DNA from: Pseudomonas sp. PIC25
GTDB taxonomy: Bacteria; Pseudomonadota; Gammaproteobacteria; Pseudomonadales; Pseudomonadaceae
Assembly (NCBI RefSeq): GCF_002286785.1
Contig: NZ_MUJY01000065.1
Span: 1-53,939 of the forward strand
DNA: 53,939 nucleotides
Reading direction: 5' to 3'
Notes under the pieces: model-generated
What the model saw: only the letters and a program-made list of their open reading frames with translations
The model's database searches: none
Told to the model about the DNA's origin: nothing
Shown: positions 1 through 8,071 of the stretch, one piece after another
Layout: each line of letters begins with the position of its first letter
Numbering within the stretch: position 1 is the first letter of the stretch
Position numbers and translations under genes: made by a program

Positions 1-4
1 CTGC

Positions 5-162
5 ATTCCCACGCGGAGCGTGGGAACGATCGAATGCTCGGGCTCACGAAAAAACTGATCGTCCCCATGCTCTGCGTGGGTATGCCTCCCGGGACGCTCC
101 GCGTCCCACAGACGCAGAGCGTCTGGGCCTGCATTGCCACGCGGAGCGTGGGAACGATCACG
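5..162. repeat. Cluster of REP-like palindromes
   Basis: Two near-identical copies of a palindrome (left arm TTCCCACGC, right arm GCGTGGGAA) lie at about 6-26 and 134-154, each followed by CGATC. Between them are partial versions built from the same words (ctgcgtggg, cgctccgcgtccca, gcagagcgt). This is the usual look of Pseudomonas extragenic repeats. No reading frame here has convincing coding character; the cluster ends just past the stop of the next minus-strand gene. Confidence 0.75.
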
Positions 163-164
163 GA

Positions 165-506
165 TCACACCTTCTTCACGAACTCCGACTTCAGCTTCAT
201 CGCGCCGATGCCGTCGATCTTGCAGTCGATATCGTGGTCGCCGTCGACCAGACGGATGTTCTTCACCTTGGTGCCGACTTTCACCACCAGGGACGAGCCC
301 TTGACCTTGAGGTCCTTGATCACGGTGACGGTGTCGCCGTCCTGCAGGACGTTGCCGACGGAGTCCTTGATCACCTTGTCGCCTTCCGGGACGGCTTCGG
401 CAGCAGTGGCGGACCACTCGTGAGCGCACTCGGGGCAGATGAGCATCGTGCCGTCTTCGTAGGTGTATTCGGAGTTGCATTTCGGGCAGGGCGGCAGAGT
501 GCTCAC
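165..506 (-). CDS. yjdM: YjdM/PhnA-family zinc-ribbon protein
   Basis: A 113-residue cytosolic protein. The N-terminus carries a zinc ribbon (Cys7-x2-Cys10 and Cys24-x2-Cys27), followed by the PhnA C-terminal domain with its KDLKVKGSS and [12 protein letters not shown]-type strands. The family was named for the alkylphosphonate operon of E. coli, but its function is not established. I chose the GTG start at 506 because AGAGGAAAA lies just upstream and the protein then begins at the zinc ribbon; a longer reading to 632 adds unconserved-looking sequence. The gene is single, with repeats directly downstream. Confidence 0.9.
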   Translation of the reverse strand: MSTLPPCPKCNSEYTYEDGTMLICPECAHEWSATAAEAVPEGDKVIKDSVGNVLQDGDTVTVIKDLKVKGSSLVVKVGTKVKNIRLVDGDHDIDCKIDGIGAMKLKSEFVKKV

Positions 507-650
507 GGGATTTTCCTCTGGGTTGGCGAAAAGCCGCACATTGTATAGGCCCTTTGCCGGTTGTGGTGCGCCGCGTTGCGCTGCTGACAGAAGGTTGTCA
601 GGAGGAGGCTCGTAGCCTGGGCCCTCGATCACTCACACGGACGACTCCCC

Positions 651-971
651 ATGCTCGACGCACCCATTCTCGAAGTAGCCCTGTTCACGGTGAAAGCGGG
701 CCATGAACAGCGCATTCCCGAACTGCGCGCCGGCTTGCGCAAGGTCCTCGAAGACTTCCCCGGATTGCTGGCGTTCTACGGCTACCTGCCGCTGGAGCGG
801 CGGGGCGTTTTTCTCGACATCGCCGAGTGGGACAGCCTCGAACACGCCCAGGCCGCTGCTGACGCTTTCGCCGCGGGCGATCCACGCTTCCAGCCGTACA
901 TGGAGGCCATCGAATCGCTGACCTTCATGGGGCATTTCCGGCCGGAGCGAGTGGTATGTCAGCGCCGGTGA
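651..971 (+). CDS. Antibiotic biosynthesis monooxygenase-like (ABM fold) small protein
   Basis: A 106-residue protein whose pattern fits the dimeric alpha/beta-barrel (ABM) superfamily. An opening strand (EVALFTVKAG) is followed by a helix with many Glu/Arg, a middle strand with the aromatic FYGYLPLE segment, then DIAEWDSLEHAQAAADAF, which matches the W-x-s-x-e-x-A helix of this fold. A role as heme-degrading or quinone-type monooxygenase cannot be assigned from sequence alone. It has no operon partner: the next gene starts 280 bases on. The start has only a weak ribosome site. Confidence 0.75.
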   Translation: MLDAPILEVALFTVKAGHEQRIPELRAGLRKVLEDFPGLLAFYGYLPLERRGVFLDIAEWDSLEHAQAAADAFAAGDPRFQPYMEAIESLTFMGHFRPERVVCQRR

Positions 972-1024
972 GGTCGGAGCCGGTTGGCCGCCAGTGGGCC
1001 CACCGGGCGAATGAATCGCTCCTT

Positions 1025-1094
1025 GTAGCCCGAATAAGCCTTGGCGCAATCCGGGAGAACCGGTTCCCGGAGTGCACTTCGTTTATCCGGCTAC
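1025..1094. repeat. Intergenic inverted repeat
   Basis: Left arm gtagcccgaataagc and right arm gtttatccggctac are imperfect reverse complements. Inner arms ccgggagaacc and ggttcccgg also pair, giving a long hairpin. It sits between the ABM-like gene and the glucose dehydrogenase. It could be a repeat unit, a transcription terminator or both; there is no T-tract. Confidence 0.6.
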
Positions 1095-1249
1095 GAGTCT
1101 GCTTTCGTGCCGGGAGCTAACGGTACCCTGGCCTGTCACCCGTTGAACGATTGACGCATTCGGGGGTTCTGAAAAAACAGGGTGCGGCTTCTGTGCCCCC
1201 GTTCCGAATCCTCCGGCGCGGCCACATCATCCAGGGGTGGACTGAACTC

Positions 1250-3736
1250 ATGAACGCAGAACTCCTCTCTCCCCGCGCCACGGGGCCGGGCAAGGCCCTG
1301 GGCATTCTCTTCGTGCTGTTCGGCGTGTTGCTGCTCGCCGGTGGCATCAAGCTGGCGATGCTGGGCGGCTCGCTCTATTACCTGATCGCCGGTATCACCC
1401 TGGTGCTGTGCGGCATCCTGCTGTTCCTCGGGCATGCGGCGGCGGTTGGGCTGTATGCGCTGTTCCTCTTCGGCTCGACGCTCTGGGCGCTCTACGAGGT
1501 GCGGCTCGACTGGTGGCAATTGGTGCCGCGCCTGGCGTTGTGGTTCGCCCTCGGGTTGCTTCTGCTGCTGCCGGTGTTTCGGGGAGCCTCGCGTTTCACC
1601 GGGGCAGGCTGGGGACTGGCCAGCGCGGTGGTGATCGCCGGGCTGGTGGCGCTGGCCAGCCTGTTCACCCATCCCGGACGGATCGAAGGCGCGTTGGAGC
1701 GCGAGATGGCCGCGGTGGAAAGTAGCGCGCCGGCCATCGAACCGGGTGACTGGCCGTCCTATGGGCGTAGCCCTTTCGGCGACCGCTATTCACCGCTGGA
1801 CCAGATCACCCCGGAGAACGCCGGCGACCTGGAGCTGGCCTGGAGTTACCGCACCGGCGATATCCCCGGTCCCGGCGATCCACAGGAAACCACGGCGGAG
1901 AACACCCCGCTGAAGGTCAACGGCATGCTCTACGTGTGCACACCACACAGTCAGGTGATCGCCCTGAACCCGGATACCGGCGAGGAAATCTGGCGCTTCG
2001 ACCCCAAACTCAGCACCCAGGATGCCGACAGCTTCAAGGGTTGGGCACACATGACCTGCCGGGGCGTGGCCTATCACGACGAGGCGACCTACGCGGGCCA
2101 GCCTGCCGCCACGCCCCGGCAGGTGCCGGCCGATGAAACCGCATTGGCCGAGGGCGTTCCGGCCACCGAAGCCCCGGCCGGGGCCGCACTGCCCTCGGTC
2201 GACGCCCCCGCCCCGGCGCCAATGGAAAATCCCTGCCCGCGCCGGCTGTTCCTGCCGACGGCGGACACCCGCCTGATCGCCATCAACGCCGACACCGGCA
2301 AGACCTGCCCGGACTTCGGCGATAACGGCTCGGTGGACCTCGCCACCGGCATCGGCGATTTCCAGCCCGGCGGCTACTACTCCACCTCGCCGCCGGCGGT
2401 GACCCGCGATCTGGTGATCATCGGCGGCCACGTGACCGACAACGTCTCCATTGACGAGCCCTCCGGGGTGATCCGTGCCTACGACGTGCGCAGCGGTCGC
2501 CTGGTGTGGAACTGGGACAGCGGCAACCCGGACGTCACCACGCCGCTGCCGGAAGGCCAGACCTACACCCGCAACTCGCCGAACATGTGGTCGATCATGA
2601 GTGTCGACGAGCAGCTCGGTATGATCTACCTGCCTATGGGCAACCAGACCCCGGACCAGTGGGGCGGCAACCGCACGCCGGCCTCCGAGAAATACAGCGC
2701 CGGGATCACCGCCCTGGACATCGCCACCGGGCAGGTGCGCTGGACCCGGCAGTTCGTCCACCACGACCTGTGGGACATGGATGTCGGCGGCCAACCGACT
2801 CTGATGGACCTGCAGACCGACCAGGGCACGCGGCCGGCGCTGCTGGCTTCCACCAAGCAGGGCAGCCTCTACGTGCTGGACCGCAGCAACGGCGAGCCCA
2901 TCGTGCCGATCCACGAGCGGCCGGTGCCGCAGGGTGCAGTGGAGGGCGATTTCACGGCGCCGACCCAAGCGTTTTCCGAACTGAGTTTCACGCCACCGGA
3001 ACTACGCGAAACGGACATGTGGGGCGGCACACCGTTCGACCAGATGCTCTGTCGCATTCAATTCCGTTCGCTGCGTTACGAGGGCATTTTCACCCCGCCG
3101 TCGCTACGGGGCTCGCTGGTCTACCCGGGTAATTTCGGGGTGTTCGACTGGGGCGGTATTTCCGTCGACCCGGTGCGCCAGATCGCTGTGCTCAACCCCA
3201 GCTACATGGCCTTCACCTCGCAATTGGTGCCGAGCGCGCAAGTGGAGGACGGCCCGGAGCGCAAGAGCGAGACCGAGGGCGTACAACCCAACAAGGGCGC
3301 GCCCTACGGTGTGATTCTGCAGCCGCTGCTGTCGCCCCTTGGCCTGCCATGTCAGGCGCCGGCCTGGGGCTACGTGGCGGCGGTGGACCTGACCACCAAC
3401 GAAACCCTCTGGATGCACAAGAACGGCACCGTGCGCGACAACGCACCCATCCCGATGCCCCTGCCCATGGGCGTGCCGAGCCTGGGTGGGATGGTCACCA
3501 CGGCTGGTGGCGTGGCTTTCCTCGGCGGGACGCTGGACCAGTTCCTGCGCGCCTATGACGTGCGCACCGGCGAACAGCTCTGGGAAGGCCGCCTGCCAGC
3601 CGGCGGCCAGGCCACGCCGATGACCTACACCGGCAAGGATGGCCGCCAGTATGTGCTGATCGTCGCCGGTGGCCATGGCTCGCTGGGCACGCGCCAGGGG
3701 GACTATGTGATGGCCTATGCGTTGCCGAAGAAATAG
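1250..3736 (+). CDS. gcd: Membrane-bound PQQ-dependent glucose dehydrogenase
   Basis: An 828-residue quinoprotein that oxidises glucose to gluconolactone on the periplasmic face and passes electrons to ubiquinone. Residues about 15-145 form four to five hydrophobic segments, followed by an eight-bladed PQQ propeller (WPSYGRSPFGDRYSPLDQI near residue 165, QFVHHDLWDMDVGGQPTL near 503, and the C-terminal LPAGGQATPMTY and GGHGSLGTRQGDYVMAYALP blocks typical of Gcd). An Ala/Pro-rich insertion of about 45 residues (near 281-328) makes it longer than E. coli Gcd. Quinate or another polyol dehydrogenase of the same family is a less likely alternative. ATG at 1250 follows AGGGGTGG; an upstream TTG at 1151 would extend the frame without a good ribosome site. 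Confidence 0.92.
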   Translation: MNAELLSPRATGPGKALGILFVLFGVLLLAGGIKLAMLGGSLYYLIAGITLVLCGILLFLGHAAAVGLYALFLFGSTLWALYEVRLDWWQLVPRLALWFALGLLLLLPVFRGASRFTGAGWGLASAVVIAGLVALASLFTHPGRIEGALEREMAAVESSAPAIEPGDWPSYGRSPFGDRYSPLDQITPENAGDLELAWSYRTGDIPGPGDPQETTAENTPLKVNGMLYVCTPHSQVIALNPDTGEEIWRFDPKLSTQDADSFKGWAHMTCRGVAYHDEATYAGQPAATPRQVPADETALAEGVPATEAPAGAALPSVDAPAPAPMENPCPRRLFLPTADTRLIAINADTGKTCPDFGDNGSVDLATGIGDFQPGGYYSTSPPAVTRDLVIIGGHVTDNVSIDEPSGVIRAYDVRSGRLVWNWDSGNPDVTTPLPEGQTYTRNSPNMWSIMSVDEQLGMIYLPMGNQTPDQWGGNRTPASEKYSAGITALDIATGQVRWTRQFVHHDLWDMDVGGQPTLMDLQTDQGTRPALLASTKQGSLYVLDRSNGEPIVPIHERPVPQGAVEGDFTAPTQAFSELSFTPPELRETDMWGGTPFDQMLCRIQFRSLRYEGIFTPPSLRGSLVYPGNFGVFDWGGISVDPVRQIAVLNPSYMAFTSQLVPSAQVEDGPERKSETEGVQPNKGAPYGVILQPLLSPLGLPCQAPAWGYVAAVDLTTNETLWMHKNGTVRDNAPIPMPLPMGVPSLGGMVTTAGGVAFLGGTLDQFLRAYDVRTGEQLWEGRLPAGGQATPMTYTGKDGRQYVLIVAGGHGSLGTRQGDYVMAYALPKK

Positions 3737-3772
3737 GAAGCAAGGCCGGGCTCGTAGGCGCGAGACAGACGC

Positions 3773-3926
3773 TTCGCCAGCAGAGCTGGCTCCTACACAG
3801 GCAGGACAACGGCCTCCGTGGTGGGAGCGAATTCATTCGCGATAACCGACAACTCCCTTCGTGGATGAATCCACTCCTACAGGTGCGTGCCGGTACGCTC
3901 CGTAGGAGCCAGCTCTGCTGGCGAAT
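3773..3926. repeat. REP cluster of three elements
   Basis: Three REP-like elements. A minus-oriented copy of the gtaggagccagctctgctgg type lies at 3773-3797, gtgggagcgaattcattcgc is at 3821-3844, and a plus-oriented copy of the first type is at 3902-3926. The outer two are inverted relative to each other, giving a REPIN-like arrangement of about 150 bases between the ends of two convergent genes. Confidence 0.8.
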
Positions 3927-3931
3927 CGTCG

Positions 3932-4075
3932 CTACTGCTCGGCGTCGTCCTTCTGCTGCATCTGGACGGAGGCTTTCTCCTGGCTCGATTCGCTGCTCTT
4001 GTCCGCATCGGAGCTGTCGAAGCAGCCGGCGAGCAGCAGCGCGGCGAAAAGGGTGGCAGGGAATTTCAGCTTCAT
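3932..4075 (-). CDS. Small lipoprotein
   Basis: A 47-residue precursor. The N-terminus MKLKFPATLFAALLLAGC is a lipoprotein signal with a clear lipobox (LLAGC). The mature part is short, acidic and rich in Ser, Asp, Lys and Gln (FDSSDADKSSESSQEK). GAGGACTCGCC precedes the ATG at 4075; an in-frame upstream ATG at 4126 would put the signal in the middle of the protein and is not preferred. Such tiny entericidin-like or spacer lipoproteins are common in Pseudomonas and have no assigned role. The stop lies directly beside a REP element. Confidence 0.7.
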   Translation of the reverse strand: MKLKFPATLFAALLLAGCFDSSDADKSSESSQEKASVQMQQKDDAEQ

Positions 4076-4176
4076 GGCGAGTCCTCGGGAATGGTTGAGC
4101 CTTTCCAGTCGACTGCACCCGGTCATGAATGTTTCCCCGGCCCGATCAGATCGCCGAAAACCGTTCGGCCGGCTGT

Positions 4177-4698
4177 CTACGGCAACGGCAGGCCGACCGC
4201 ACGGGCGGTCTCGATGAGGTCGAAGCGTCGTTGCAGTGCGTCGATTCGCTCCAGCTTCTCTCGCTTGGGTTCTGGCACCGCCCAGTAACGCGCCTTGTAT
4301 TCCTGTTCGCTGTACAACTCGGCAAGGGTTGCGGCGACCCGTTCTGCATGCGGGTCATCGGCCCTGGCGTACTCCGGCAGCCCGGCCTCCCTCGCCAGTT
4401 GGCTTGCCACCAGCAGAGCGGTGTCGGTCCGCTCGGTACAGGCGCGCCGTGCGCGGGCATGGAAGTAGAGCAGGGCGAGCTTCTTCTCTTCGTCGCTTAG
4501 CGCTAAGCCCTCGAAGGTATCGGCTGACAGCACGGGCGCGCCGGGGGCGGTGCAGTCCAGGTAGCGGGCCTCGGCTTCCACTTTGGCATGGGTAAGGCGC
4601 TCGGCGGAGAAGCTTTGCAGGCGTTCGCTCTCGGGCGAGGCCAGGGCCAGACAAGGGAGGCAGAGCAGGCAGAGCGAGAGGATGGGATTGAAAGGCAT
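4177..4698 (-). CDS. Hypothetical secreted protein, 173 residues
   Basis: I do not recognise a family. The chosen start at 4698 gives a Sec-type signal (MPFNPILSLCLLCLPCLALA), cleaved near residue 20. The mature part of about 150 residues looks largely alpha-helical, with one Cys in YLDCTAPG and one in RRACTERT that could form a disulfide in the periplasm. An in-frame ATG at 4716 is an alternative start. Codon use is typical of the neighbouring GC-rich genes. It lies 101 bases upstream of the small lipoprotein and downstream of the BRO-N gene, all on the same strand; co-transcription is possible but not shown. Confidence 0.7.
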   Translation of the reverse strand: MPFNPILSLCLLCLPCLALASPESERLQSFSAERLTHAKVEAEARYLDCTAPGAPVLSADTFEGLALSDEEKKLALLYFHARARRACTERTDTALLVASQLAREAGLPEYARADDPHAERVAATLAELYSEQEYKARYWAVPEPKREKLERIDALQRRFDLIETARAVGLPLP

Positions 4699-4802
4699 CG
4701 GGGCGTTCCATGGCATGCGACGGCCAGATGCTGCCTGGAGGCGAGTGGAAAACTGAGGCGTATTCGAGGTCCCTTCGTTCGCTGCGGCGTTTCGAATCTG
4801 AT

Positions 4803-4827
4803 CCCCTCTCACATGAGTGGAGAGGGG
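4803..4827 (-). terminator. Possible weak terminator hairpin
   Basis: CCCCTCTC (4803-4810) pairs with GAGAGGGG (4820-4827) around a nine-base loop, just past the stop of the BRO-N gene on the minus strand. There is no T-tract, so termination is uncertain. Confidence 0.35.
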
Positions 4828-4841
4828 GGACCGACAAACCG

Positions 4842-5330
4842 TCAATACAGCAGACGCGGCCAACGGCGCTTGGGTTTATCGGTGCAGGCGGTGAAGGTAG
4901 GCAGGGCGTTGAGCGGGACCCAGATTTCGCCCTGCCAGTCGAGCACGCCGACACGGGTGTTGGCCCAGGTCATGAGCAGGCGGCGCGGCTGGTTGCCGGT
5001 GGCGCGGTAGTGGTCGCGCAGGAGGGGAATCACATCGCGGTTGAGCCACAGGCGCAGGGCTCGATGCTCCGGGTGGTGGAAACGGAACAGGGTTTTGTAG
5101 AGCCCGGATTCGCTGAGGGCCAGGACGTCTTCTTCGCTGTCGTCGGTATGACGCAGGCGCACCGTGCGGAGCTGGTCGGGGTCCATGCGCCGGCAGAGGC
5201 GTTCGGTACGGCGCTCGCCGATCAGGCGGCCGAAGTCGGTTGCGACGAACCAGGGTTGATCGTCGAGTATCACGGCACGGAGTGGGTTGGTGTGGCGGTG
5301 GAAAATCAGAGGCGTAAGCGCTTCTTGCAT
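4842..5330 (-). CDS. BRO-N domain protein (phage antirepressor-like)
   Basis: A 162-residue protein whose first 115 residues match the BRO-N domain: FHRHTNPLRAVILDDQPWFVATD, then RLCRRMDPDQLRTV, and ALSESGLYKTLFRFHHPEHRALRLWLNRDVIPLLR, which is the hallmark end of the domain. BRO-N domains occur in phage antirepressors (Ant, KilA-type) and baculovirus proteins and bind DNA. The remaining 45 residues (WANTRVGVLDWQGEIWVPLNALPTF) are not a known antirepressor C-domain. No other phage gene is nearby, so this is a domesticated or stranded copy. AAGAGGAACCC precedes the ATG at 5330. Confidence 0.85.
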   Translation of the reverse strand: MQEALTPLIFHRHTNPLRAVILDDQPWFVATDFGRLIGERRTERLCRRMDPDQLRTVRLRHTDDSEEDVLALSESGLYKTLFRFHHPEHRALRLWLNRDVIPLLRDHYRATGNQPRRLLMTWANTRVGVLDWQGEIWVPLNALPTFTACTDKPKRRWPRLLY

Positions 5331-5720
5331 GATGGGTTCCTCTTGCTGTCAGGATTCCGCCCCCCACGCTGTCAATCATAGGGAGGCAGACCGCACGGGG
5401 TTGACAGACCGAGGCAAGAGAACCCGGCAGACCCCGAAGGGTCTCCCCGCGCGATCTGCCACAGAAGGTGCAGCATAAAGCCGCAAGCATACGGGGGCCT
5501 GCAAAAACGTCCGCCGTTTTCGCATGCACCCTGAGGCGCACCGCGCCTCTTGCTTTCAGGCTGTCAAACCCGGCCACGGGATTGACCGTGACCCGCGCAG
5601 GATAGGGGCCGCCTCCTGGGCTGGCAAGGCGAGGCCGTTGCGAGTTGGTAATTTTCCGAACGATGTCGCGAAGAGGGGGGCGGGCGTGAGGGCCGGCTCG
5701 ACAGATCGAGCCGCGCCACG
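5331..5720. other. Intergenic region without recognised gene
   Basis: About 390 bases between two minus-strand genes. Open frames here are shadows without ribosome sites. It contains a small perfect hairpin (AGACCC, loop CGAA, GGGTCT at 5429-5444). It should hold the promoter of the BRO-N gene, but I cannot place a convincing -35/-10 pair. Confidence 0.5.
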
Positions 5721-6212
5721 CTAAGGCCGCACGGCCGGAGCCGGTTCCGGCCACTTCACTACGCCCTTGTCCGTGAACCGCCGTGTTCCCAACAGGCCGC
5801 CGGCCAGCTTGCCGCGCAGCACGTACGGCAGGCCCTGGCCGGGCGTATAGCCGGCGATGCCCCAGGCCTGGCGCACCGCAGAAAACGCGGAAATGGTGAT
5901 CGGCACGCTGAGCACCGTCTCGCCGAAGCGTGGCACCTGCCCGCTCTGATCGCTGACACCGCTGGCCAGGGGCTGGCCGTTGATGTCCAGCTCCAGCGCC
6001 ACGCCGTTGTAGTCGATGGCCGTCTCGTTCGGGTTCTGCACCCGCAGCTTCGCCGCGAAACGCACCTCCAGCCCTTGGCCAGGCAAGGGCTCCAGGCCGA
6101 CCAGGTCGATGTGCAACGGATCGCGCGGGCTCAGTGTGCTACAGGCGCTCAGCCCCAACAGGGCCAAAAGGATGAGGGAGCGGGCAAGAACGGACATGGC
6201 GATTTTCCGCAT
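5721..6212 (-). CDS. LEA type 2 / water-stress-hypersensitive domain lipoprotein
   Basis: A 163-residue lipoprotein precursor. The signal ends in a lipobox (LLGLSAC), with Cys at about residue 24. The mature region matches the LEA14/WHy domain: FAAKLRVQNPNETAIDYNGVALELDINGQPLASGVSD is the typical core, with an immunoglobulin-like beta-sandwich expected. It is presumably anchored in the outer membrane and has no enzymatic role. An in-frame ATG at 6197 with GGAAAA upstream is an equally possible start; both give a functional signal. Related lipoproteins are widespread in Pseudomonas. The gene is probably monocistronic. Confidence 0.85.
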   Translation of the reverse strand: MRKIAMSVLARSLILLALLGLSACSTLSPRDPLHIDLVGLEPLPGQGLEVRFAAKLRVQNPNETAIDYNGVALELDINGQPLASGVSDQSGQVPRFGETVLSVPITISAFSAVRQAWGIAGYTPGQGLPYVLRGKLAGGLLGTRRFTDKGVVKWPEPAPAVRP

Positions 6213-6339
6213 CGGCTGGACTCAAACAGTGGACAGGCTGGTGGAGCGTTTGCTCCGTCCTGTTCAGCGTAGCGGTTGCCGCTCGCCATGGCTGAGACCG
6301 CCTCTACACCTCACCCCTCACACTTCACTCCTGACACCC

Positions 6340-7101
6340 TCAGTCATACTCCGCCTCCCCATGATCCCCCAGCAGCCGCAATTGCCGGGGCGTGCAGGCG
6401 GCCAGGACCTCCGGGTTGAAGCGCCAATGCAGGTAGGGCGAGAACTTCTGCGCCACCATGCGTCGGCCATAGTGCACTTGCAGCAGGTAGCGGCTGCGGT
6501 CCGGTGTGCGGTTGCGGCTGCCGGCATGCCACAGCTCGCTACGCAGGAACAGCACGTCGCCGGCCTGGCACAGCACCGGCTCGGGTGCCCGGCCATGCCA
6601 GTCGGCCTCGCCCTCGCGGGGCTTGCGTCCGGCGCGGTGGCTGCCGGGGATGACCAGGGTGGGGCAAAGGGCTTCGTCGATGTCGTCCAGGTAGAACATG
6701 GCCGTGCAGATTTGCATCGGTAGCTCGAACGACGGATCGGCCAGCAGACTTTCCGGCAGCTCCATCACCAGATAATCCACATGCAGATCGGCACCGATGA
6801 AGCCAGGGTGACTGCGCCAGGCGGTCTGGCCGATCACGTGGCAGTCGGCGCCCAGGCCGGCTTCCGCCAGTTCGATCACGCCGGGCCTGTCGAGGTAAGG
6901 CAGCCACAGCGGATCGCGGTTGAACACGCATTTGTAGTGGTCCACCAGGCCGGTGTAGTCCCAGTGGATCGGTCGCAAGCGGTCGATGGCGGCGCGCAGC
7001 CCGGTGATCTGCGCCCTGTCCAGCACGCCGCGCAGCAGGACGAAGCCTTGCTCGTGCAGGGCGCGCAGGTGCCGGGCGGTGGATTCGGGTGTCGGCTGCA
7101 T
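6340..7101 (-). CDS. Phytanoyl-CoA dioxygenase family protein (PhyH), first copy
   Basis: A 253-residue Fe(II)/2-oxoglutarate oxygenase. The metal triad is visible: His107-x-Asp109 in DLHVDYLVMEL and the distal His192 in SELWHAGSRN. PTLVIPGSHRAGR and the following Arg-rich strand (RYLLQVHYG) fit the 2-oxoglutarate site. The substrate is unknown; relatives hydroxylate small molecules, ectoine or natural products. I chose the ATG at 7101 because the protein then starts at the family boundary; a GTG-type extension to 7224 runs into unrelated sequence. Another PhyH gene at 39743 is only distantly similar. No linked pathway genes are seen. Confidence 0.85.
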   Translation of the reverse strand: MQPTPESTARHLRALHEQGFVLLRGVLDRAQITGLRAAIDRLRPIHWDYTGLVDHYKCVFNRDPLWLPYLDRPGVIELAEAGLGADCHVIGQTAWRSHPGFIGADLHVDYLVMELPESLLADPSFELPMQICTAMFYLDDIDEALCPTLVIPGSHRAGRKPREGEADWHGRAPEPVLCQAGDVLFLRSELWHAGSRNRTPDRSRYLLQVHYGRRMVAQKFSPYLHWRFNPEVLAACTPRQLRLLGDHGEAEYD

Positions 7102-7343
7102 GGCGGGCTCGTCGGGGGCTTTCAGCAGTATGGCTGCGGATCGACAGCTTGGTGAAAGGTTCGACCCGTACCATCGCCCCCGATTCACGCGCTGCTTCCA
7201 TCGGCGCAACCGGAACGTCGCCACAAGCGGTGTTCCAACCTCCTGCTTCTTTGGCTCCGCATGGGCGGAGCACCCGGCGCAGCCATAAGCTGCGCTTTTT
7301 TTTGCGCGGCGTTTGTGCCCACCGTTCAGCTAGTTATTCCTTT

Positions 7344-7408
7344 TCGCGAATGAATTCGCTCCTACACGCAGCGGGTTGGGTTCTGTGGGAGCGAATTCAT
7401 TCGCGATA
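7344..7408. repeat. REPIN: inverted pair of REP elements
   Basis: A minus-oriented REP (7344-7367) and a plus-oriented REP (7385-7408), both of the gtgggagcgaattcattcgc type, lie head to head with 17 bases between them. They are about 45 bases past the stop of the RAYT transposase. The rest of the 351-base gap (7102-7452) holds a run of eight to nine T beside pairing GC arms near 7290 and no recognised gene. Confidence 0.85.
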
Positions 7409-7452
7409 AATCGAACTGCCGACCGGTAAATAGTGGGCGAGCCGATGGAAAC

Positions 7453-7935
7453 TCAGCCTTCATAGCCGTTTTCAAGCCAGATCGCGTCCCATAATGGGTA
7501 GTCGCCGATTCGTTTGACCAAGCCCGCTCTCAAGGGGTTGGCGACGATGTATCGGGCCGCTGCTTGAAGATCCTCGTCTCGGCGTAACGCATGATCATGG
7601 AACCCGGGTTGCCATATCGAGCCACTTGAACTCTGCCGGCGTTTCAAGGCGAGGCTGCTGCGGGCTTTCAAGCGTTTCATCATCTGGCCAAGGGTGCCGC
7701 TGTTCAACGTGAGCAGCCAGTGCAAATGGTCGGGCATGACCACCCACGCAAGGGAATCGACCAGGCCCTCCTGCTCGCAGCGGCGCATTTCGTGTACGAG
7801 CAGGCGACCGTTGCGCAAATCGTTGAACAGAGGAAGCCGGTGGTGGGTAACCGTCGTGAGGAGGTAGCTCCGCCCGGCCTCGGAGTAGCGACCGAGGCGT
7901 AGTGAGTGGCTGCGGGCCTGAGTATATGAAGGCAT
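7453..7935 (-). CDS. rayT: REP-associated tyrosine transposase (RAYT)
   Basis: A 160-residue Y1 transposase of the IS200/IS605-related RAYT class. RAYTs are single-copy domesticated enzymes thought to bind and mobilise REP/REPIN hairpins. Visible features are the HUH-type metal motif His70-Leu-His72 in VVMPDHLHWLL, the catalytic Tyr129 in ARYIVANPLRAGLV, and the WQPGFHDHALR segment typical of the family. ATG at 7935 follows AGGGG; a TTG at 7959 would extend it. REP elements flank it on both sides (7344-7408 and 8008-8029) and the same REP type recurs across the window, which fits this gene being their cognate transposase. Confidence 0.9.
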   Translation of the reverse strand: MPSYTQARSHSLRLGRYSEAGRSYLLTTVTHHRLPLFNDLRNGRLLVHEMRRCEQEGLVDSLAWVVMPDHLHWLLTLNSGTLGQMMKRLKARSSLALKRRQSSSGSIWQPGFHDHALRRDEDLQAAARYIVANPLRAGLVKRIGDYPLWDAIWLENGYEG

Positions 7936-8007
7936 TCCGTTGCCCCTGTAGTAATTCAAGGCGGATGCTAGGAAATATCAGGTCTCGTGTCTGTTGAGGG
8001 AGGCCGT

Positions 8008-8029
8008 TTCGCGAAGAATTTGCTCCTAC
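8008..8029 (-). repeat. REP element upstream of the RAYT gene
   Basis: A diverged minus-oriented member of the gtgggagcgaattcattcgc family (ttcgcgaagaatttgctcc) lies about 75 bases upstream of the transposase start, completing the usual REP-RAYT-REP layout. Confidence 0.65.
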
Positions 8030-8071
8030 GATGAGAGGCGCCGCTTGGGATGCTGGCGCTTCTTTCCATCG

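Noticed and set aside
1-163. Plus-strand 129-codon frame (34-423) over the start of the window
   Set aside because: It crosses palindromic repeats and runs antisense to the yjdM gene; no ribosome site.
1790-2968. Long minus-strand frame of 392 codons within the glucose dehydrogenase
   Set aside because: It is the antisense shadow of a GC-rich gene, with His/Gly/Arg-rich composition and no family resemblance; the plus-strand frame is an unambiguous Gcd.
4876-5754. Minus-strand 292-codon frame overlapping the BRO-N gene and the gap upstream
   Set aside because: It is out of frame with the BRO-N domain, is Arg/Pro-rich and has no ribosome site.
4842-8029. A prophage or genomic island suggested by the BRO-N protein and the RAYT transposase
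   Set aside because: No integrase, structural phage genes or attachment repeats are seen, and the intervening genes look chromosomal.
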